DNA of 64,000 nucleotides, from positions 1 to 64,000 of the forward strand of contig NZ_JAPYZV010000006.1 in assembly GCF_027812955.1 (NCBI RefSeq), in the 5' to 3' direction. The DNA is from Pedococcus sp. 5OH_020. Its GTDB lineage: Bacteria > Actinomycetota > Actinomycetes > Actinomycetales > Dermatophilaceae. The translations under genes and the position numbers were made by a program. Within the stretch, counting starts at the first letter, position 1. Each line of letters starts with the position of its first letter. The notes under the pieces were generated by a model. That model was not told the origin of the DNA and ran no database searches. It was given only the letters and a program-made list of their open reading frames with translations. This document shows, one piece after another, positions 1-8,135 of this stretch.

Positions 1-1
1 C

Positions 2-109
2 GCTAAGGCCGCCAAGTCAGCCAGCCTCGACCCGGCCAAGGGCGCGAGGGGGGACGAGGGTCGCGTAGGGGAGGCGCGTCGGCCCAGGGGGTCAGCGGCC
101 AACGGGTGA
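2..109 (+). CDS. Possible C-terminal end of a truncated gene
   Basis: An open frame enters from the left edge and stops with TGA at 107-109, overlapping the end of the convergent mrp gene by 18 bases. The 35 visible residues are rich in Ala, Lys, Gly and Arg, like a disordered tail. TatB genes often lie near mrp in Actinobacteria and have such tails, but nothing diagnostic is visible. It could equally be a chance open frame in GC-rich DNA. Confidence 0.25.
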   Translation, partial: AKAAKSASLDPAKGARGDEGRVGEARRPRGSAANG

Positions 110-1237
110 GAGGCCCAGCGAGCGGCCGGCCAGGCCGCGGGACCGGGTCGCCAGCCCGCGGGCGATGCCGCGCAGCGCGACAGCGGCTGCCGAGTCCGGG
201 TTCCGCAGCACGACCGGCGTGCCTTCGTCGGCGCCCTCGCGCAGGTTCGTGTCCAGGGGGATCTGTCCGAGCAGGGGGACGTCGGCGCCCACGGAACGGG
301 TCAGCGACTCCGACACCGCCCTGCCACCGCCGGAGCCGAAGATCTCCTGGCGTGAACCGTCAGGCAGCTCCAGCCAGGACATGTTCTCGATGACACCCAC
401 GATGCGCTGGTGCGTCTGCAGGGCGATGGACCCGGCCCTCTCGGCCACCTCGGCCGCTGCCTGCTGGGGTGTCGTCACGACGAGGATCTCCGCACCGGGG
501 ATCAGCTGCGCCACCGAGATGGCGATGTCTCCCGTGCCGGGCGGCAGGTCGAGCAGCAGCACGTCGAGGTCGCCCCAGAACACGTCGCCGAGGAACTGGT
601 GCAGCGCCCGGTGCAGCATCGGTCCCCGCCACACCACGGGCTGGTTGCCCGGGACGAACATGCCGATCGAGATGACCTTCACGTCGTGGCTCACGGGCGG
701 GAGGATCATGTCGTCGACCTGGGTGGGCCGGTGCTCCACGCCCAGCATGCGGGGCACGGAGAAGCCGTACACGTCCGCATCGACGACACCCACCCGCAGA
801 CCGCTCTGGGCCAGCGAGGCGGCGAGGTTGACCGTCACCGAGGACTTCCCGACACCTCCCTTGCCCGAGGCCACTGCGTACACCCGGGTCAGCGACCCCG
901 GTCGCGCGAAGGGGATCTCGCGCTCCGCCACGCCGCCGCGAAGCTGCTGGCGCAGGCCCGCCCGCTGCTCGTCGCTCATCACCCCGAGGTCGACCTTCAC
1001 GCCGTTGACGCCGGGCACCTTGGCCAGGGCCACGGTCGTGTCCCTGGTCAGCGTCTCCTTCATCGGGCACCCCGCCACGGTGAGCAGGATCGTCACGCGC
1101 ACCATCCCGGCGGCGTCCACCGAGACCTCTTGCACCATCCCGAGCTCGGTGACGGGTTTGCGGATCTCGGGGTCGATGACCGTGGACAGCGCCTGCAGCA
1201 GGGCGTCCTGGGTCACCGGGGGAGCGGGGTCGGCCAT
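92..1237 (-). CDS. mrp: Mrp/NBP35-family P-loop ATPase (iron-sulfur carrier family)
   Basis: 381 aa cytoplasmic ATPase of the Mrp/ApbC/NBP35 family, whose members carry and transfer Fe-S clusters. An N-terminal FSCA (DUF59) domain at about residues 10-90 contains IDPEI and GCPMK. The deviant Walker A GKGGVGKSS follows near residue 125, with switch motifs DADVYGFS and LDLPPGTGD. The usual family CxxC after the ENMS motif is absent: the segment reads ENMSWLELPDGS with no cysteine. The ATG at 1237 has no Shine-Dalgarno. A TAGCAT hexamer (1249-1244) ends six bases upstream and contains the TAG stop of the preceding DUF1003 gene, so a leaderless transcript is likely. It follows the DUF1003 and MgtE-like genes on the same strand. 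Confidence 0.93.
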   Translation of the reverse strand: MADPAPPVTQDALLQALSTVIDPEIRKPVTELGMVQEVSVDAAGMVRVTILLTVAGCPMKETLTRDTTVALAKVPGVNGVKVDLGVMSDEQRAGLRQQLRGGVAEREIPFARPGSLTRVYAVASGKGGVGKSSVTVNLAASLAQSGLRVGVVDADVYGFSVPRMLGVEHRPTQVDDMILPPVSHDVKVISIGMFVPGNQPVVWRGPMLHRALHQFLGDVFWGDLDVLLLDLPPGTGDIAISVAQLIPGAEILVVTTPQQAAAEVAERAGSIALQTHQRIVGVIENMSWLELPDGSRQEIFGSGGGRAVSESLTRSVGADVPLLGQIPLDTNLREGADEGTPVVLRNPDSAAAVALRGIARGLATRSRGLAGRSLGLSPVGR

Positions 1238-1246
1238 GACCCCATG

Positions 1247-1816
1247 CTAGGTCGCGGGGAGGTCCTTCGAAGAACCGGCCGTAGCGTCCTGGCTGTCGCC
1301 TGCATCACGGCGGTGGATCTCGAGCCCGCGCTCCTCCAGCTCGTCGAGCAGGCTCCGGAGCTCCGAGCGGACGAAGTCCCGAGTGGCCGCGTCGCCCATC
1401 GAATGGCGCAGGGAGGCGACCTCACGGGTCAGGTACTCGGTGTCGGCCAGGTTCCGCTCGTCACGTGCGCGGTCCTGCTCGAGCATGACGCGGTCCCGGT
1501 CGGCCTGGCGGTTCTGAGCGAGCAGGATCAACGGGGCGGCATACGACGCCTGGAGGCTGAGCATCAGCGTGAGGAAGATGAACGGGTAGGCGTCGAACCG
1601 CAGGTTCTTGCTCGACAGCACGTTCCACGCCACCCAGAACACGACGAACACCGTCATGGCGATGAGGAACATGGCCGTCCCCATGAACCGGGCGAAGCGC
1701 TCGCTCCACACGCCGAACGTCTCCTGCGACAAGGTGGGTCGCGGCAGCAGGGCTCGCCGGGTCTCCCGTGGCTGGTCGAGGCGGCTCAGGGCCGCCCGCC
1801 GGTCCCGCTCAGCCAT
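1247..1816 (-). CDS. DUF1003 membrane protein
   Basis: 189 aa DUF1003-family protein of unknown biochemical role. The N-terminus is basic and Arg-rich. Two membrane segments lie at roughly residues 46-66 (TAMFLIAMTVFVVFWVAWNVL) and 77-98, separated by the family's FDAYPFIFLTLMLS stretch. A charged, probably coiled-coil tail follows the second helix. The ATG overlaps the end of the MgtE-like gene by 8 bases and is preceded by GAGGTGA, so the two are translationally coupled. DUF1003 and MgtE-N proteins are commonly paired in Actinobacteria, suggesting that the soluble MgtE-like protein acts with this membrane anchor. That link is inferred from context. Confidence 0.85.
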   Translation of the reverse strand: MAERDRRAALSRLDQPRETRRALLPRPTLSQETFGVWSERFARFMGTAMFLIAMTVFVVFWVAWNVLSSKNLRFDAYPFIFLTLMLSLQASYAAPLILLAQNRQADRDRVMLEQDRARDERNLADTEYLTREVASLRHSMGDAATRDFVRSELRSLLDELEERGLEIHRRDAGDSQDATAGSSKDLPAT

Positions 1817-3083
1817 GCGTCACCTCGCGCCGCTCCTCACGCCAGTCGTCCGGGAGGATGTGGTCGAGCACGTCGTCCACGGTCACGGCGCCCAGCAGCC
1901 GTCCGTCGGCGTCGACGACGGGCACGCCGACGAGGTTGTACGTCGCGAGCATGCGAGTCACCTGACCCAGCGGAGCGTCCGCCGTCAGGGGTTCGATCTC
2001 CTTGTCCAGGATGCCGCCGACAGCACCGTGTGGCGGCTCCCGGAGCAGCCGCTGGATGTGGACCATGCCGAGGTACTTGCCGGTTGGCGTCTCGTGTGGC
2101 GCGCGGCAGACATAGATGGTCGAGGCCAGGGCCGGGGACAGCTCCGCGCGTCGCACCACTGCCAGCGCCTCGGCGATGGAGGCCTCCGGTCCCAGGATGA
2201 CCGGCTCCGTCGTCATCATGCCGCCGGCCGACTCCTCGTCGTACGTCAGCAGCCGGCGCAGGTCCGCGGCCTCGTCCGGCTCCATGAGCTGGAGCAGTTC
2301 CTCCTGCTTCTCCGCGGTGAGGTTGTGCAGGAGGTCGGTCGCGTCGTCCGGTTCCATCGCCTCGAGGACGTCGGCCGCCCTCTCGACCGGCAGCGTCTCG
2401 AGGATCTCCACCTGGTCGTCCTCCGGCAGCTCCTCCAGGACGTCGGCGAGCTTGTCGTCGTCCATGGCCTCGGCCACCTCGGCCCTACGCTTGGGCGGCA
2501 GGTCGTGGATGACCTCGGCGAGGTCGGCCGACTTCAGGTCGTCGTAGGTCTCCAGGAGCATGGCTGCCGACTGTCCGGCGGCAGACTGGTGGATGCCCGT
2601 GACGTCCTCCACCGGAACGAGGACGGTGGTGCCACGGCGCCGCCGGAACGGCCCCAGCGAGCCACGGGTGCTGCCGCGACGGACGAACACCTTCGAGATG
2701 GACCAGTCCCGGCTCCGCTCGCGCTCGATCGCGACGTCCTCCACGGTGGCCGGGTACGGGCCTTCGGGGTCCTGCACCGTGACCGTGCGCTCGAGGATCT
2801 CGGCCATGACGAGCACCTCGTTCGTGCGCTGCTCGAACCGGCGCATGTTGACCAGCCCCGTGGTGATGACCTGCCCACCGTCCACGGACGTCACCCGGGT
2901 CATGGGCACGAACACCCGACGTCTGCCCGGCACCTCCACGACGAGGCCGATCACGCGTGGGCGGCGCCGCGAGGCGCTGAACGTGACGACGACATCACGC
3001 ACCCGGCCGACCTGGTCGCCGAGCGGGTCGAAGACGCTCAAGCTGGTCAGGCGGCCGACGAAGACGCGCGACGGGGTGCTCAC
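1809..3083 (-). CDS. MgtE N-domain/CBS-domain protein lacking the transport domain
   Basis: 424 aa protein with PRC-barrel-like segments in the N-terminal half (FDPLGDQVGRVRDVVV near residue 20 and another around 130). An acidic helical MgtE_N superhelix follows at about 185-290 with repeated units such as LADVLEELPEDDQVEILETL, then a pair of CBS domains at about 295-415. In Mg2+ channels of the MgtE family these domains sense cytosolic Mg2+ and gate a membrane pore, but here the protein ends without any membrane helix. It is therefore probably a Mg2+/nucleotide-sensing regulator or partner, not a channel. The GTG start has TAACCT (3095-3090) six bases upstream, embedding the TAA stop of the preceding gene, so a leaderless internal promoter is likely. 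Confidence 0.88.
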   Translation of the reverse strand: MSTPSRVFVGRLTSLSVFDPLGDQVGRVRDVVVTFSASRRRPRVIGLVVEVPGRRRVFVPMTRVTSVDGGQVITTGLVNMRRFEQRTNEVLVMAEILERTVTVQDPEGPYPATVEDVAIERERSRDWSISKVFVRRGSTRGSLGPFRRRRGTTVLVPVEDVTGIHQSAAGQSAAMLLETYDDLKSADLAEVIHDLPPKRRAEVAEAMDDDKLADVLEELPEDDQVEILETLPVERAADVLEAMEPDDATDLLHNLTAEKQEELLQLMEPDEAADLRRLLTYDEESAGGMMTTEPVILGPEASIAEALAVVRRAELSPALASTIYVCRAPHETPTGKYLGMVHIQRLLREPPHGAVGGILDKEIEPLTADAPLGQVTRMLATYNLVGVPVVDADGRLLGAVTVDDVLDHILPDDWREERREVTHG

Positions 3084-3092
3084 GTCGCAAGG

Positions 3093-3635
3093 TTATCCGT
3101 CCCCTGGGCCCTGCTCGGGGAGGCGGTTGCCGCGCCGACGGCGGGGTCGGCCGCGCCAGTGCCAAGGTCGTCTGCCGGTGGTCGTGGCGTCGCTGGGCGG
3201 GACTGCCGCGGCCCCCGACGTGGTGCTGTATGCGCCGGGTGCCTCCAGAGGTGCACCGTACGGTCGAAGGGCGCGTACGGTGCACTCTCGCGACCACCTC
3301 TGCACCATGTCGTCAGTGGCGTTGAGCCGACCGGCCTTGAGCGCCTCGGTCGCCGTTTCCCACAGCTCGTCGCCGGCCCGGATCTCCTGGACCCGGGCGT
3401 GCACGGTGAGCAGCCGGCCACCGGTGTCCTTGCTGCGGACCAGCACCAGCACGTCCTCCGGCAGGAAGGGGAGCATCTGCTCCCCCGGCCCGGAGACGAC
3501 GAAGACGGTGTCCTGCGCCCAGGCGTGCCAGAACGGCCAGGCACGCTCGTGGGGCGGCTGCACCCACATGAGCCCCGACTTGCTCGCGGCCTCGGCGAAG
3601 AGCGCGGTGATGTTCAGCGGGGCGGCATCGGTCAC
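3093..3635 (-). CDS. Uncharacterised actinobacterial protein
   Basis: 180 aa, not recognised. The first 130 residues look like a compact soluble alpha/beta domain with WVQPPHERAWPFWHAW, VVSGPGEQ and a run of beta-type segments. The fold could resemble split-barrel flavin proteins, but no motif proves that. The last 50 residues are Arg/Pro/Gly rich and probably disordered. The GTG start at 3635 faces the divergent lyase gene at 3688 across 52 bases. It lies 9 bases upstream of the MgtE-like gene and probably begins that cluster. Confidence 0.7.
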   Translation of the reverse strand: MTDAAPLNITALFAEAASKSGLMWVQPPHERAWPFWHAWAQDTVFVVSGPGEQMLPFLPEDVLVLVRSKDTGGRLLTVHARVQEIRAGDELWETATEALKAGRLNATDDMVQRWSRECTVRALRPYGAPLEAPGAYSTTSGAAAVPPSDATTTGRRPWHWRGRPRRRRGNRLPEQGPGDG

Positions 3636-3687
3636 ACCGTGAACTGTGTCATAACGTCGTCCTCACCGGCGCTGCTAGCGTCTGCGC

Positions 3688-4773
3688 GTGCGCAGCCCCA
3701 AGGACTTCTTCGCCCCGTTGGCCGTGGGTGCTCCGGCCCCTGTCATGCAGGTGCCGGCGCGGCCCTCGCGGGTCATCCACTTCTTCGACCCCGGCAACGA
3801 GAAGATGGCCGCCAAGGTCCCCTCCCTCGTCGGCAGCGTGGACGTGCTCCTCGGCAACCTCGAGGACGCCATCAAGGCCGATCACAAGGAGGCGGCCCGG
3901 TCGGGGTTGGTGCAGATCGCCAAGGCCACCGACTTCGGTGAGAACACCCAGCTCTGGACGAGGGTCAACGCGCTCGACAGTCCTTGGGTCCTGGACGACC
4001 TCACCACGCTGGTGACCGAGGTGGGTGCCAAGCTCGACGTCGTCATGGTGCCCAAGGTCCAGGGGCCGGAGGACATCCACTACGTCGACCGGCTGCTCGC
4101 CCAGCTGGAGGCCAAGGCTGGACTCACCCGCCCCATCCTGGTCCACGCCATCCTCGAGACGGCGCGGGGAGTCGCGAACGTCGAGGAGATCGCCGGGGCA
4201 AGCCCCCGTATGCAGGGGATGTCGCTGGGGCCCGCAGACCTTGCGGCAGACCGTCGGATGAAGACGACGCGCGTGGGCGGGGGCCACCCCGGCTACCTGG
4301 TGCGACAGGACCCGGACGGCCCCGACGGCATCTTCTCGACCCGGCAGACCTACCAGCAGGACCTGTGGCACTACACCATCGCGCGCATGGTGGACGCCTG
4401 CGCGATGCATGGCATCTTTGCCTACTACGGGCCGTTCGGGGACATCAAGGATGTGGTCGCCTGCGAGGACCAGTTCCGCAACGCGTTCCTCTTGGGCTGT
4501 GTGGGGACGTGGTCGCTGCACCCGGTCCAGATCGACATCGCCAAGCGCGTCTTCAGCCCCTCGACCGAGGACGTGGCCCACGCCCGCCGGGTGGTGCAGG
4601 CGATGGGCGACGGTACGGGCGCGGTGATGCTCGACGGCAAGATGGAGGACGACGCGAGCCTGAAGCAGTGCAGGGTCATGCTTCAGCTCGCCGAGCGTCT
4701 GGCGGCGACTGATCCGGAGCTCGCAGAGCGGTATGCGGCGGTCGCTTCCGACGCACAGGGGGTCGCCGGGTGA
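3688..4773 (+). CDS. HpcH/HpaI-family CoA-ester lyase (malyl-CoA lyase-like)
   Basis: 361 aa TIM-barrel enzyme of the HpcH/HpaI aldolase-citrate lyase family, close in length to L-malyl-CoA/beta-methylmalyl-CoA lyases, which cleave or form C-C bonds next to a CoA thioester using Mg2+. Family landmarks are [11 protein letters not shown] (acidic metal-site region), [22 protein letters not shown] with the metal-ligand Glu, and [13 protein letters not shown]. The GTG start is preceded by TAGCGT (3676-3681) six bases upstream and no Shine-Dalgarno. It overlaps the next lyase gene by 4 bases (GTGA). The pair may be two subunits or two steps of one pathway, for example malyl-CoA lyase plus thioesterase. 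The substrate is not determined by sequence. Confidence 0.87.
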   Translation: MRSPKDFFAPLAVGAPAPVMQVPARPSRVIHFFDPGNEKMAAKVPSLVGSVDVLLGNLEDAIKADHKEAARSGLVQIAKATDFGENTQLWTRVNALDSPWVLDDLTTLVTEVGAKLDVVMVPKVQGPEDIHYVDRLLAQLEAKAGLTRPILVHAILETARGVANVEEIAGASPRMQGMSLGPADLAADRRMKTTRVGGGHPGYLVRQDPDGPDGIFSTRQTYQQDLWHYTIARMVDACAMHGIFAYYGPFGDIKDVVACEDQFRNAFLLGCVGTWSLHPVQIDIAKRVFSPSTEDVAHARRVVQAMGDGTGAVMLDGKMEDDASLKQCRVMLQLAERLAATDPELAERYAAVASDAQGVAG

Positions 4774-5666
4774 GCAGCGAGGCGACGAGTACCGGCTACC
4801 GCCCGCGCCGCTCGGTCCTGTACATGCCGAGCTCCAACGAGCGCGCTCTGGAGAAGGCCAGGACCCTGCCGGTGGACGGGCTCATCCTCGACCTCGAGGA
4901 CGCGGTGGCCCCGGCTGCCAAGGAGCAGGCACGCGACAACGCCTGTGCCGCAGCGCGGTCCGCTGCATACGGTCGGCGTGAGGTCACCATTCGGGTCAAC
5001 GGGATCGGCACGCCCTGGCACGACGAGGACCTGCGTGCGGCCAGTGCCGCCGGACCCGATGCCATCGTGGTCCCCAAGGTCGGCTCAGCGGACGACGTCC
5101 GCACCCTGGTCGCCGCGATGGAGGCCGCTGGGGCACCAGAGCGCACGAGGTTGTGGGCCATGGTGGAGACCCCGCAGGCGATGCTGCACTGCGAGGAGAT
5201 CGCCGGCGCCTCGCAGCGACTGACGGTGCTGGTGATGGGAACCAACGACCTGGCCAAGGAGCTGCACGCCGAGCACGTGCCGGGACGAGGACCGCTCGTG
5301 ACCGGGCTCTCACTGTGCCTTCTGGCGGCACGCGCGACGGGCACGCTGATCCTGGACGGTGTCTACAACGACGTCACGGACGCCGCGGGCTTTGCGGCCG
5401 AGTGCAGGCAGGCCCGGGAACTGGGGTTCGACGGCAAGACGCTCATCCACCCTGGCCAGGTCGAGCTCTGCAACGAGGCCTTCGCCCCCAGTGCCGAGGC
5501 GGTCGAGGAGGCCCAAGGTCTGCTCGAGGTCTGGCGGGAGAGCGCCGGCTCAGGCGTGGTCACCTTCCGTGGACGGATGGTCGAGAACCTTCACGTCGAG
5601 ACGGCCCAGCGCATCCTGGCCGTCCACGAGGCGGTCACCAGGCTGGCGGTCGACGCCCAGGGGTGA
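4770..5666 (+). CDS. CitE-like HpcH/HpaI aldolase/citrate lyase
   Basis: 298 aa member of the CitE-type branch of the HpcH/HpaI family. It shows [18 protein letters not shown], the metal-site [46 protein letters not shown] and [13 protein letters not shown], and the C-terminal [11 protein letters not shown] that closes the active site. Homologues act as (3S)-malyl-CoA thioesterases or lyases, and free-standing CitE proteins often do not belong to a citrate lyase complex. No citrate lyase alpha or gamma subunit is nearby. The GTG start overlaps the stop of the first lyase, indicating coupled translation. Confidence 0.88.
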   Translation: MSSEATSTGYRPRRSVLYMPSSNERALEKARTLPVDGLILDLEDAVAPAAKEQARDNACAAARSAAYGRREVTIRVNGIGTPWHDEDLRAASAAGPDAIVVPKVGSADDVRTLVAAMEAAGAPERTRLWAMVETPQAMLHCEEIAGASQRLTVLVMGTNDLAKELHAEHVPGRGPLVTGLSLCLLAARATGTLILDGVYNDVTDAAGFAAECRQARELGFDGKTLIHPGQVELCNEAFAPSAEAVEEAQGLLEVWRESAGSGVVTFRGRMVENLHVETAQRILAVHEAVTRLAVDAQG

Positions 5667-5670
5667 GCTG

Positions 5671-6183
5671 TCACTGGCCCACGCGGCCGTCGACACACTC
5701 CCGCAACAAGTCGGCATGCCCGCAGTGTCGGGCGTACTCCTCGACCCGGTGCACCAGCAGCTCCCGAACCGCTATGGAGTCCTTTCCCAGGCGCTCCGCC
5801 GGATCCGGGTGCTCGGCCAGCAGAGCGTCGGTGGCAGCCTGCTCACGTGCCAGATCGGCGTACGCCGCGTCGACCACCGCCGGGTCGGCGACCGCGCCGT
5901 CGAAGTCGGCGTCGCGGGAGCCGTACAGCTTGGGCGGCGGCTCTCCAGGCAGGATCCACCCTCGCCAGTCCCGTTCGACCTCGGCGAGGTGACGGAGTAG
6001 GCCGAGCAGCGACAGGTTCGACGGGGGCACGGAGCGACGGGCCAGCTGCTCCGCGCTGAGCCCGTCGCACTTCATCAACAGGGTGAGTCGGTAGCTCCTG
6101 AGATAGTCCTGCAGCGTCGCGAGCTCACCATCGGGACTGGCTTCGGTGTTGTCGCGAGGGTCCTCGTCCGGGTCGACCCACAT
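5671..6183 (-). CDS. Mini-DinB (DUF664) protein
   Basis: 170 aa four-helix-bundle protein of the DinB/DUF664 superfamily, which binds a divalent metal through three histidines and includes mycothiol-dependent transferases. Likely ligands are in LGLLRHLAEVER, LLVHRVEEYARHCGHAD. The open frame runs upstream to 6267, but the family normally begins MW-DPDEDPRDN, so the ATG at 6183 is chosen. Upstream residues (RGRGHHHGVMGTQQ) look like translated spacer. It converges with the lyase pair, leaving only 4 bases between stops. The substrate is unknown. Confidence 0.82.
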   Translation of the reverse strand: MWVDPDEDPRDNTEASPDGELATLQDYLRSYRLTLLMKCDGLSAEQLARRSVPPSNLSLLGLLRHLAEVERDWRGWILPGEPPPKLYGSRDADFDGAVADPAVVDAAYADLAREQAATDALLAEHPDPAERLGKDSIAVRELLVHRVEEYARHCGHADLLRECVDGRVGQ

Positions 6184-6319
6184 GTCCGGGTGGACGGTTG
6201 CCTGGCTCCATCGTCGCTGCTGGGTGCCCATGACCCCATGGTGGTGCCCGCGTCCCCGGCCCGCCATCGACTTTCGGAGTCTCAGGGGCCGCCCAGAGCG
6301 CGACGTGCGCAGGCAACCG

Positions 6320-6769
6320 TCACGAGACGGCTGCCCTCACCAGCTCGGCGACCTTCTTCTCGACCGCGGCGCTCCAGTCCCGGAGTGCGTAGGACACAGG
6401 CCAGAGGTCGCCGTCGTCGAGGTTCGCGGTGTCCTGGAAGCCCAACGTCGAGTAGCGATAGCCGAACTTGCCCGAGTCCTGGAAGAAGAGGACGACCTTG
6501 CCGTCAGCGTTGGCGTAGGACGGCATCCCATACCAGGTCTTGGGCATCAGCTCCGGTGCGTTGGCCGTCACCGTCACGTGCACGCGCTCGGCAAGCGCAC
6601 GGTCCTGCGGCGCCATCTCGGCGATCTTGTCGAGCACCGCCTGCAGCCCATCGGCGTTCTTGGCACCCTTCTTGCCCTCGGCGCGCAGCTCGGCGGCGCG
6701 CTGCTTCATCGCCGCACGTTCCGCGGCGGTGAATCCTTCTGACGCGGTCTCAGCGATCTTCGCGGCCAT
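6320..6769 (-). CDS. DUF1801/YdhG-like small protein
   Basis: 149 aa protein of the DUF1801/YdhG group, related in fold to frataxin-like YjbR proteins. The N-terminus (about residues 1-60) is a Lys/Ala-rich helical region. The core has TWYGMPSYANADGKVVLFFQDSGKF followed by YSTLGFQ, typical of the family. No catalytic residues can be assigned. The ATG at 6769 has AGGAGAGGAA about 8 bases upstream. It stands alone, divergent from the alpha/beta hydrolase across a 185-base gap that holds the duplicated-start element. Confidence 0.8.
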   Translation of the reverse strand: MAAKIAETASEGFTAAERAAMKQRAAELRAEGKKGAKNADGLQAVLDKIAEMAPQDRALAERVHVTVTANAPELMPKTWYGMPSYANADGKVVLFFQDSGKFGYRYSTLGFQDTANLDDGDLWPVSYALRDWSAAVEKKVAELVRAAVS

Positions 6770-6910
6770 CTGCGTGTTCCTCTCCTGACTTCGACGGGCT
6801 CGGCCTCATGCCGGCCTCCGCCTTGAACGCTAGAGCGCGGCACTGCAACGGTGCTTCTCGATTCCTGACGGGACCAGGCCCACCCGACCTACCATGGCCG
6901 CCTACGGACC

Positions 6911-6965
6911 GGAGGCATCGATGAGCCGACACCGCGGATGAGCCGACACCGCGGATGAGCCGACG
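6911..6965 (+). repeat. Tandem 17-bp repeat making two overlapping minicistrons before a gene
   Basis: The unit ATGAGCCGACACCGCGG occurs at 6921-6937 and 6938-6954, and its first 11 bases form the real start of the alpha/beta hydrolase at 6955. Each complete unit encodes a six-codon ORF (MSRHRG) whose TGA overlaps the ATG of the next unit as ATGA. The only Shine-Dalgarno (GGAGG, 6911-6915) sits 5 bases before the first minicistron. The hydrolase start has none, so its translation probably depends on ribosomes reinitiating through two ATGA junctions. Confidence 0.85.
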
Positions 6966-7803
6966 GGTACTGCACATCGGCGAGGGCGACGACGCCCTCG
7001 CCGGCTGGGTGGAGGGCGCGGGCGCGCCGTTGCTCCTTCTGCACGGTGGGCCGGGCCTGAATGCCGAGTACCTCGAGCCGCTGGTCGACGAGCTGCTCCC
7101 CGGCCACCAGGTGGCGTGGTTCCAGCAGCGAGGGCTTGCGCCCTCGTCGACCACTGGTCCGTTCACCGTTGCGGACCACGTCGCTGATGCCGCTCGGGCA
7201 CTGGACGCCCTCGGCTGGGAGGCGGCCGTCGTGGTCGGTCACTCCTGGGGAGGCCACCTCGGACTGCACGTCGCTGCTGCCCTCCCCGGGCGCGTTGGGG
7301 CCCTGCTCGCAGTGGACCCCCTGGGCGGCGTCGGTGACGGCGGGCGGGCGCAGTTCGAGGCCACCCTCCTGGGGCGGGTGCCGCCCGAGATCGCCCGGCG
7401 AGCGGAGGAGCTGGACGCAGCGGGGTCCTCCCAGGGCTGGACCGCGGAAGCCGCCTCAGAGTCGGTGCGCCTGGTGTGGCCGGCCTACTTCCCGTCGTGG
7501 GACGCGGCACCGGCGGCGCCGGAGCTGCGCATGTCCATCGACTGCTACGAGGACACGATGGCGTCGGTCGCGGAGCAGCTCCCCGCGTTGGAGTCGGCGC
7601 TCGTGAGTCTGGCCATGCCTGTGGCCTTCGTGACCGGTCAGGACAGCCCCATGCCGCAGTCGGCCGCGACGGAGACTGCAGCCCGTATTCCCACGTCCTG
7701 GGTTCGCAGCGTCCGCGGAGCGGGGCACTTCATCTGGCTCGATGTGCCAGGAGCCGTCCGAGCCGCACTGGACGAGCTTGAAAGCGGCATCCGCACAGTC
7801 TGA
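6955..7803 (+). CDS. Alpha/beta hydrolase (proline iminopeptidase-like)
   Basis: 282 aa alpha/beta-hydrolase. The oxyanion-hole motif HGGPG lies at about residue 27, the nucleophile elbow GHSWGG near 95, the likely acid in TGQDSP and the catalytic His in GAGHFIW near the C-terminus. HGGPG is typical of prolyl iminopeptidases and related esterases, but the substrate cannot be read from sequence. There is no signal peptide. The start at 6955 is the only one possible in frame, because an upstream stop lies at 6922. It is the third copy of a repeated start region (see 6911-6965). A strong hairpin lies 35 bases after the stop. Confidence 0.88.
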   Translation: MSRRVLHIGEGDDALAGWVEGAGAPLLLLHGGPGLNAEYLEPLVDELLPGHQVAWFQQRGLAPSSTTGPFTVADHVADAARALDALGWEAAVVVGHSWGGHLGLHVAAALPGRVGALLAVDPLGGVGDGGRAQFEATLLGRVPPEIARRAEELDAAGSSQGWTAEAASESVRLVWPAYFPSWDAAPAAPELRMSIDCYEDTMASVAEQLPALESALVSLAMPVAFVTGQDSPMPQSAATETAARIPTSWVRSVRGAGHFIWLDVPGAVRAALDELESGIRTV

Positions 7804-7838
7804 GGCGCAACCTTTCCGCCTCCCCGAACGTCTTGGTG

Positions 7839-7872
7839 GGTGCGGTCGTCCTCGGCAGAGGACGACCGCACC
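7839..7872 (+). terminator. Perfect 15-bp hairpin downstream of the hydrolase
   Basis: Arms GGTGCGGTCGTCCTC (7839-7853) and its exact complement (7858-7872) enclose a GGCA loop. There is no T-run, as is common for actinobacterial terminators. It lies 35 bases after the hydrolase stop and is best read as its transcription terminator. Confidence 0.75.
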
Positions 7873-7875
7873 ACG

Positions 7876-7935
7876 TTCGGCACGACCGTGCGATGTCGGG
7901 CACGACCGTGTGATGCAAGGCACGGCCGCGCCATC
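7876..7935 (+). repeat. Three 20-bp tandem imperfect repeats
   Basis: Units at 7876-7895, 7896-7915 and 7916-7935 share the core GGCACGACCGTG (last copy GGCACGGCCGCG) followed by a GATG/CATC end. The core is a small dyad, CACG-AC-CGTG. They lie between the hydrolase terminator and the L,D-transpeptidase gene. The rest of the 332-base gap holds nothing else I can identify. Confidence 0.6.
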
Positions 7936-8135
7936 GCGCTGCGCCAAACGGCATACGGCGGCGATCCGCACAGGCCCACGTCGGTCAAGGGTTGGTCTCG
8001 GTCCGCACACGTCGGCGTGGCGGGCGCAACCGAATTGGCCGCTCGTGCGTCACCATGACTGACAGTTCGTGCCGCGGAGACGAAGGCACCAGTGACGGAC
8101 TGCCGGCGTCAGTCGGGCAGCGAGGAAGGGGAACG

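Noticed and set aside
410-2200. Long plus-strand open frame opposite mrp and DUF1003
   Set aside because: Antisense shadow in GC-rich DNA; no family motif, and the minus strand carries recognisable Mrp and DUF1003.
1608-3941. 777-codon plus-strand frame
   Set aside because: Crosses the MgtE-like gene and a lyase start; composition is that of an antisense frame.
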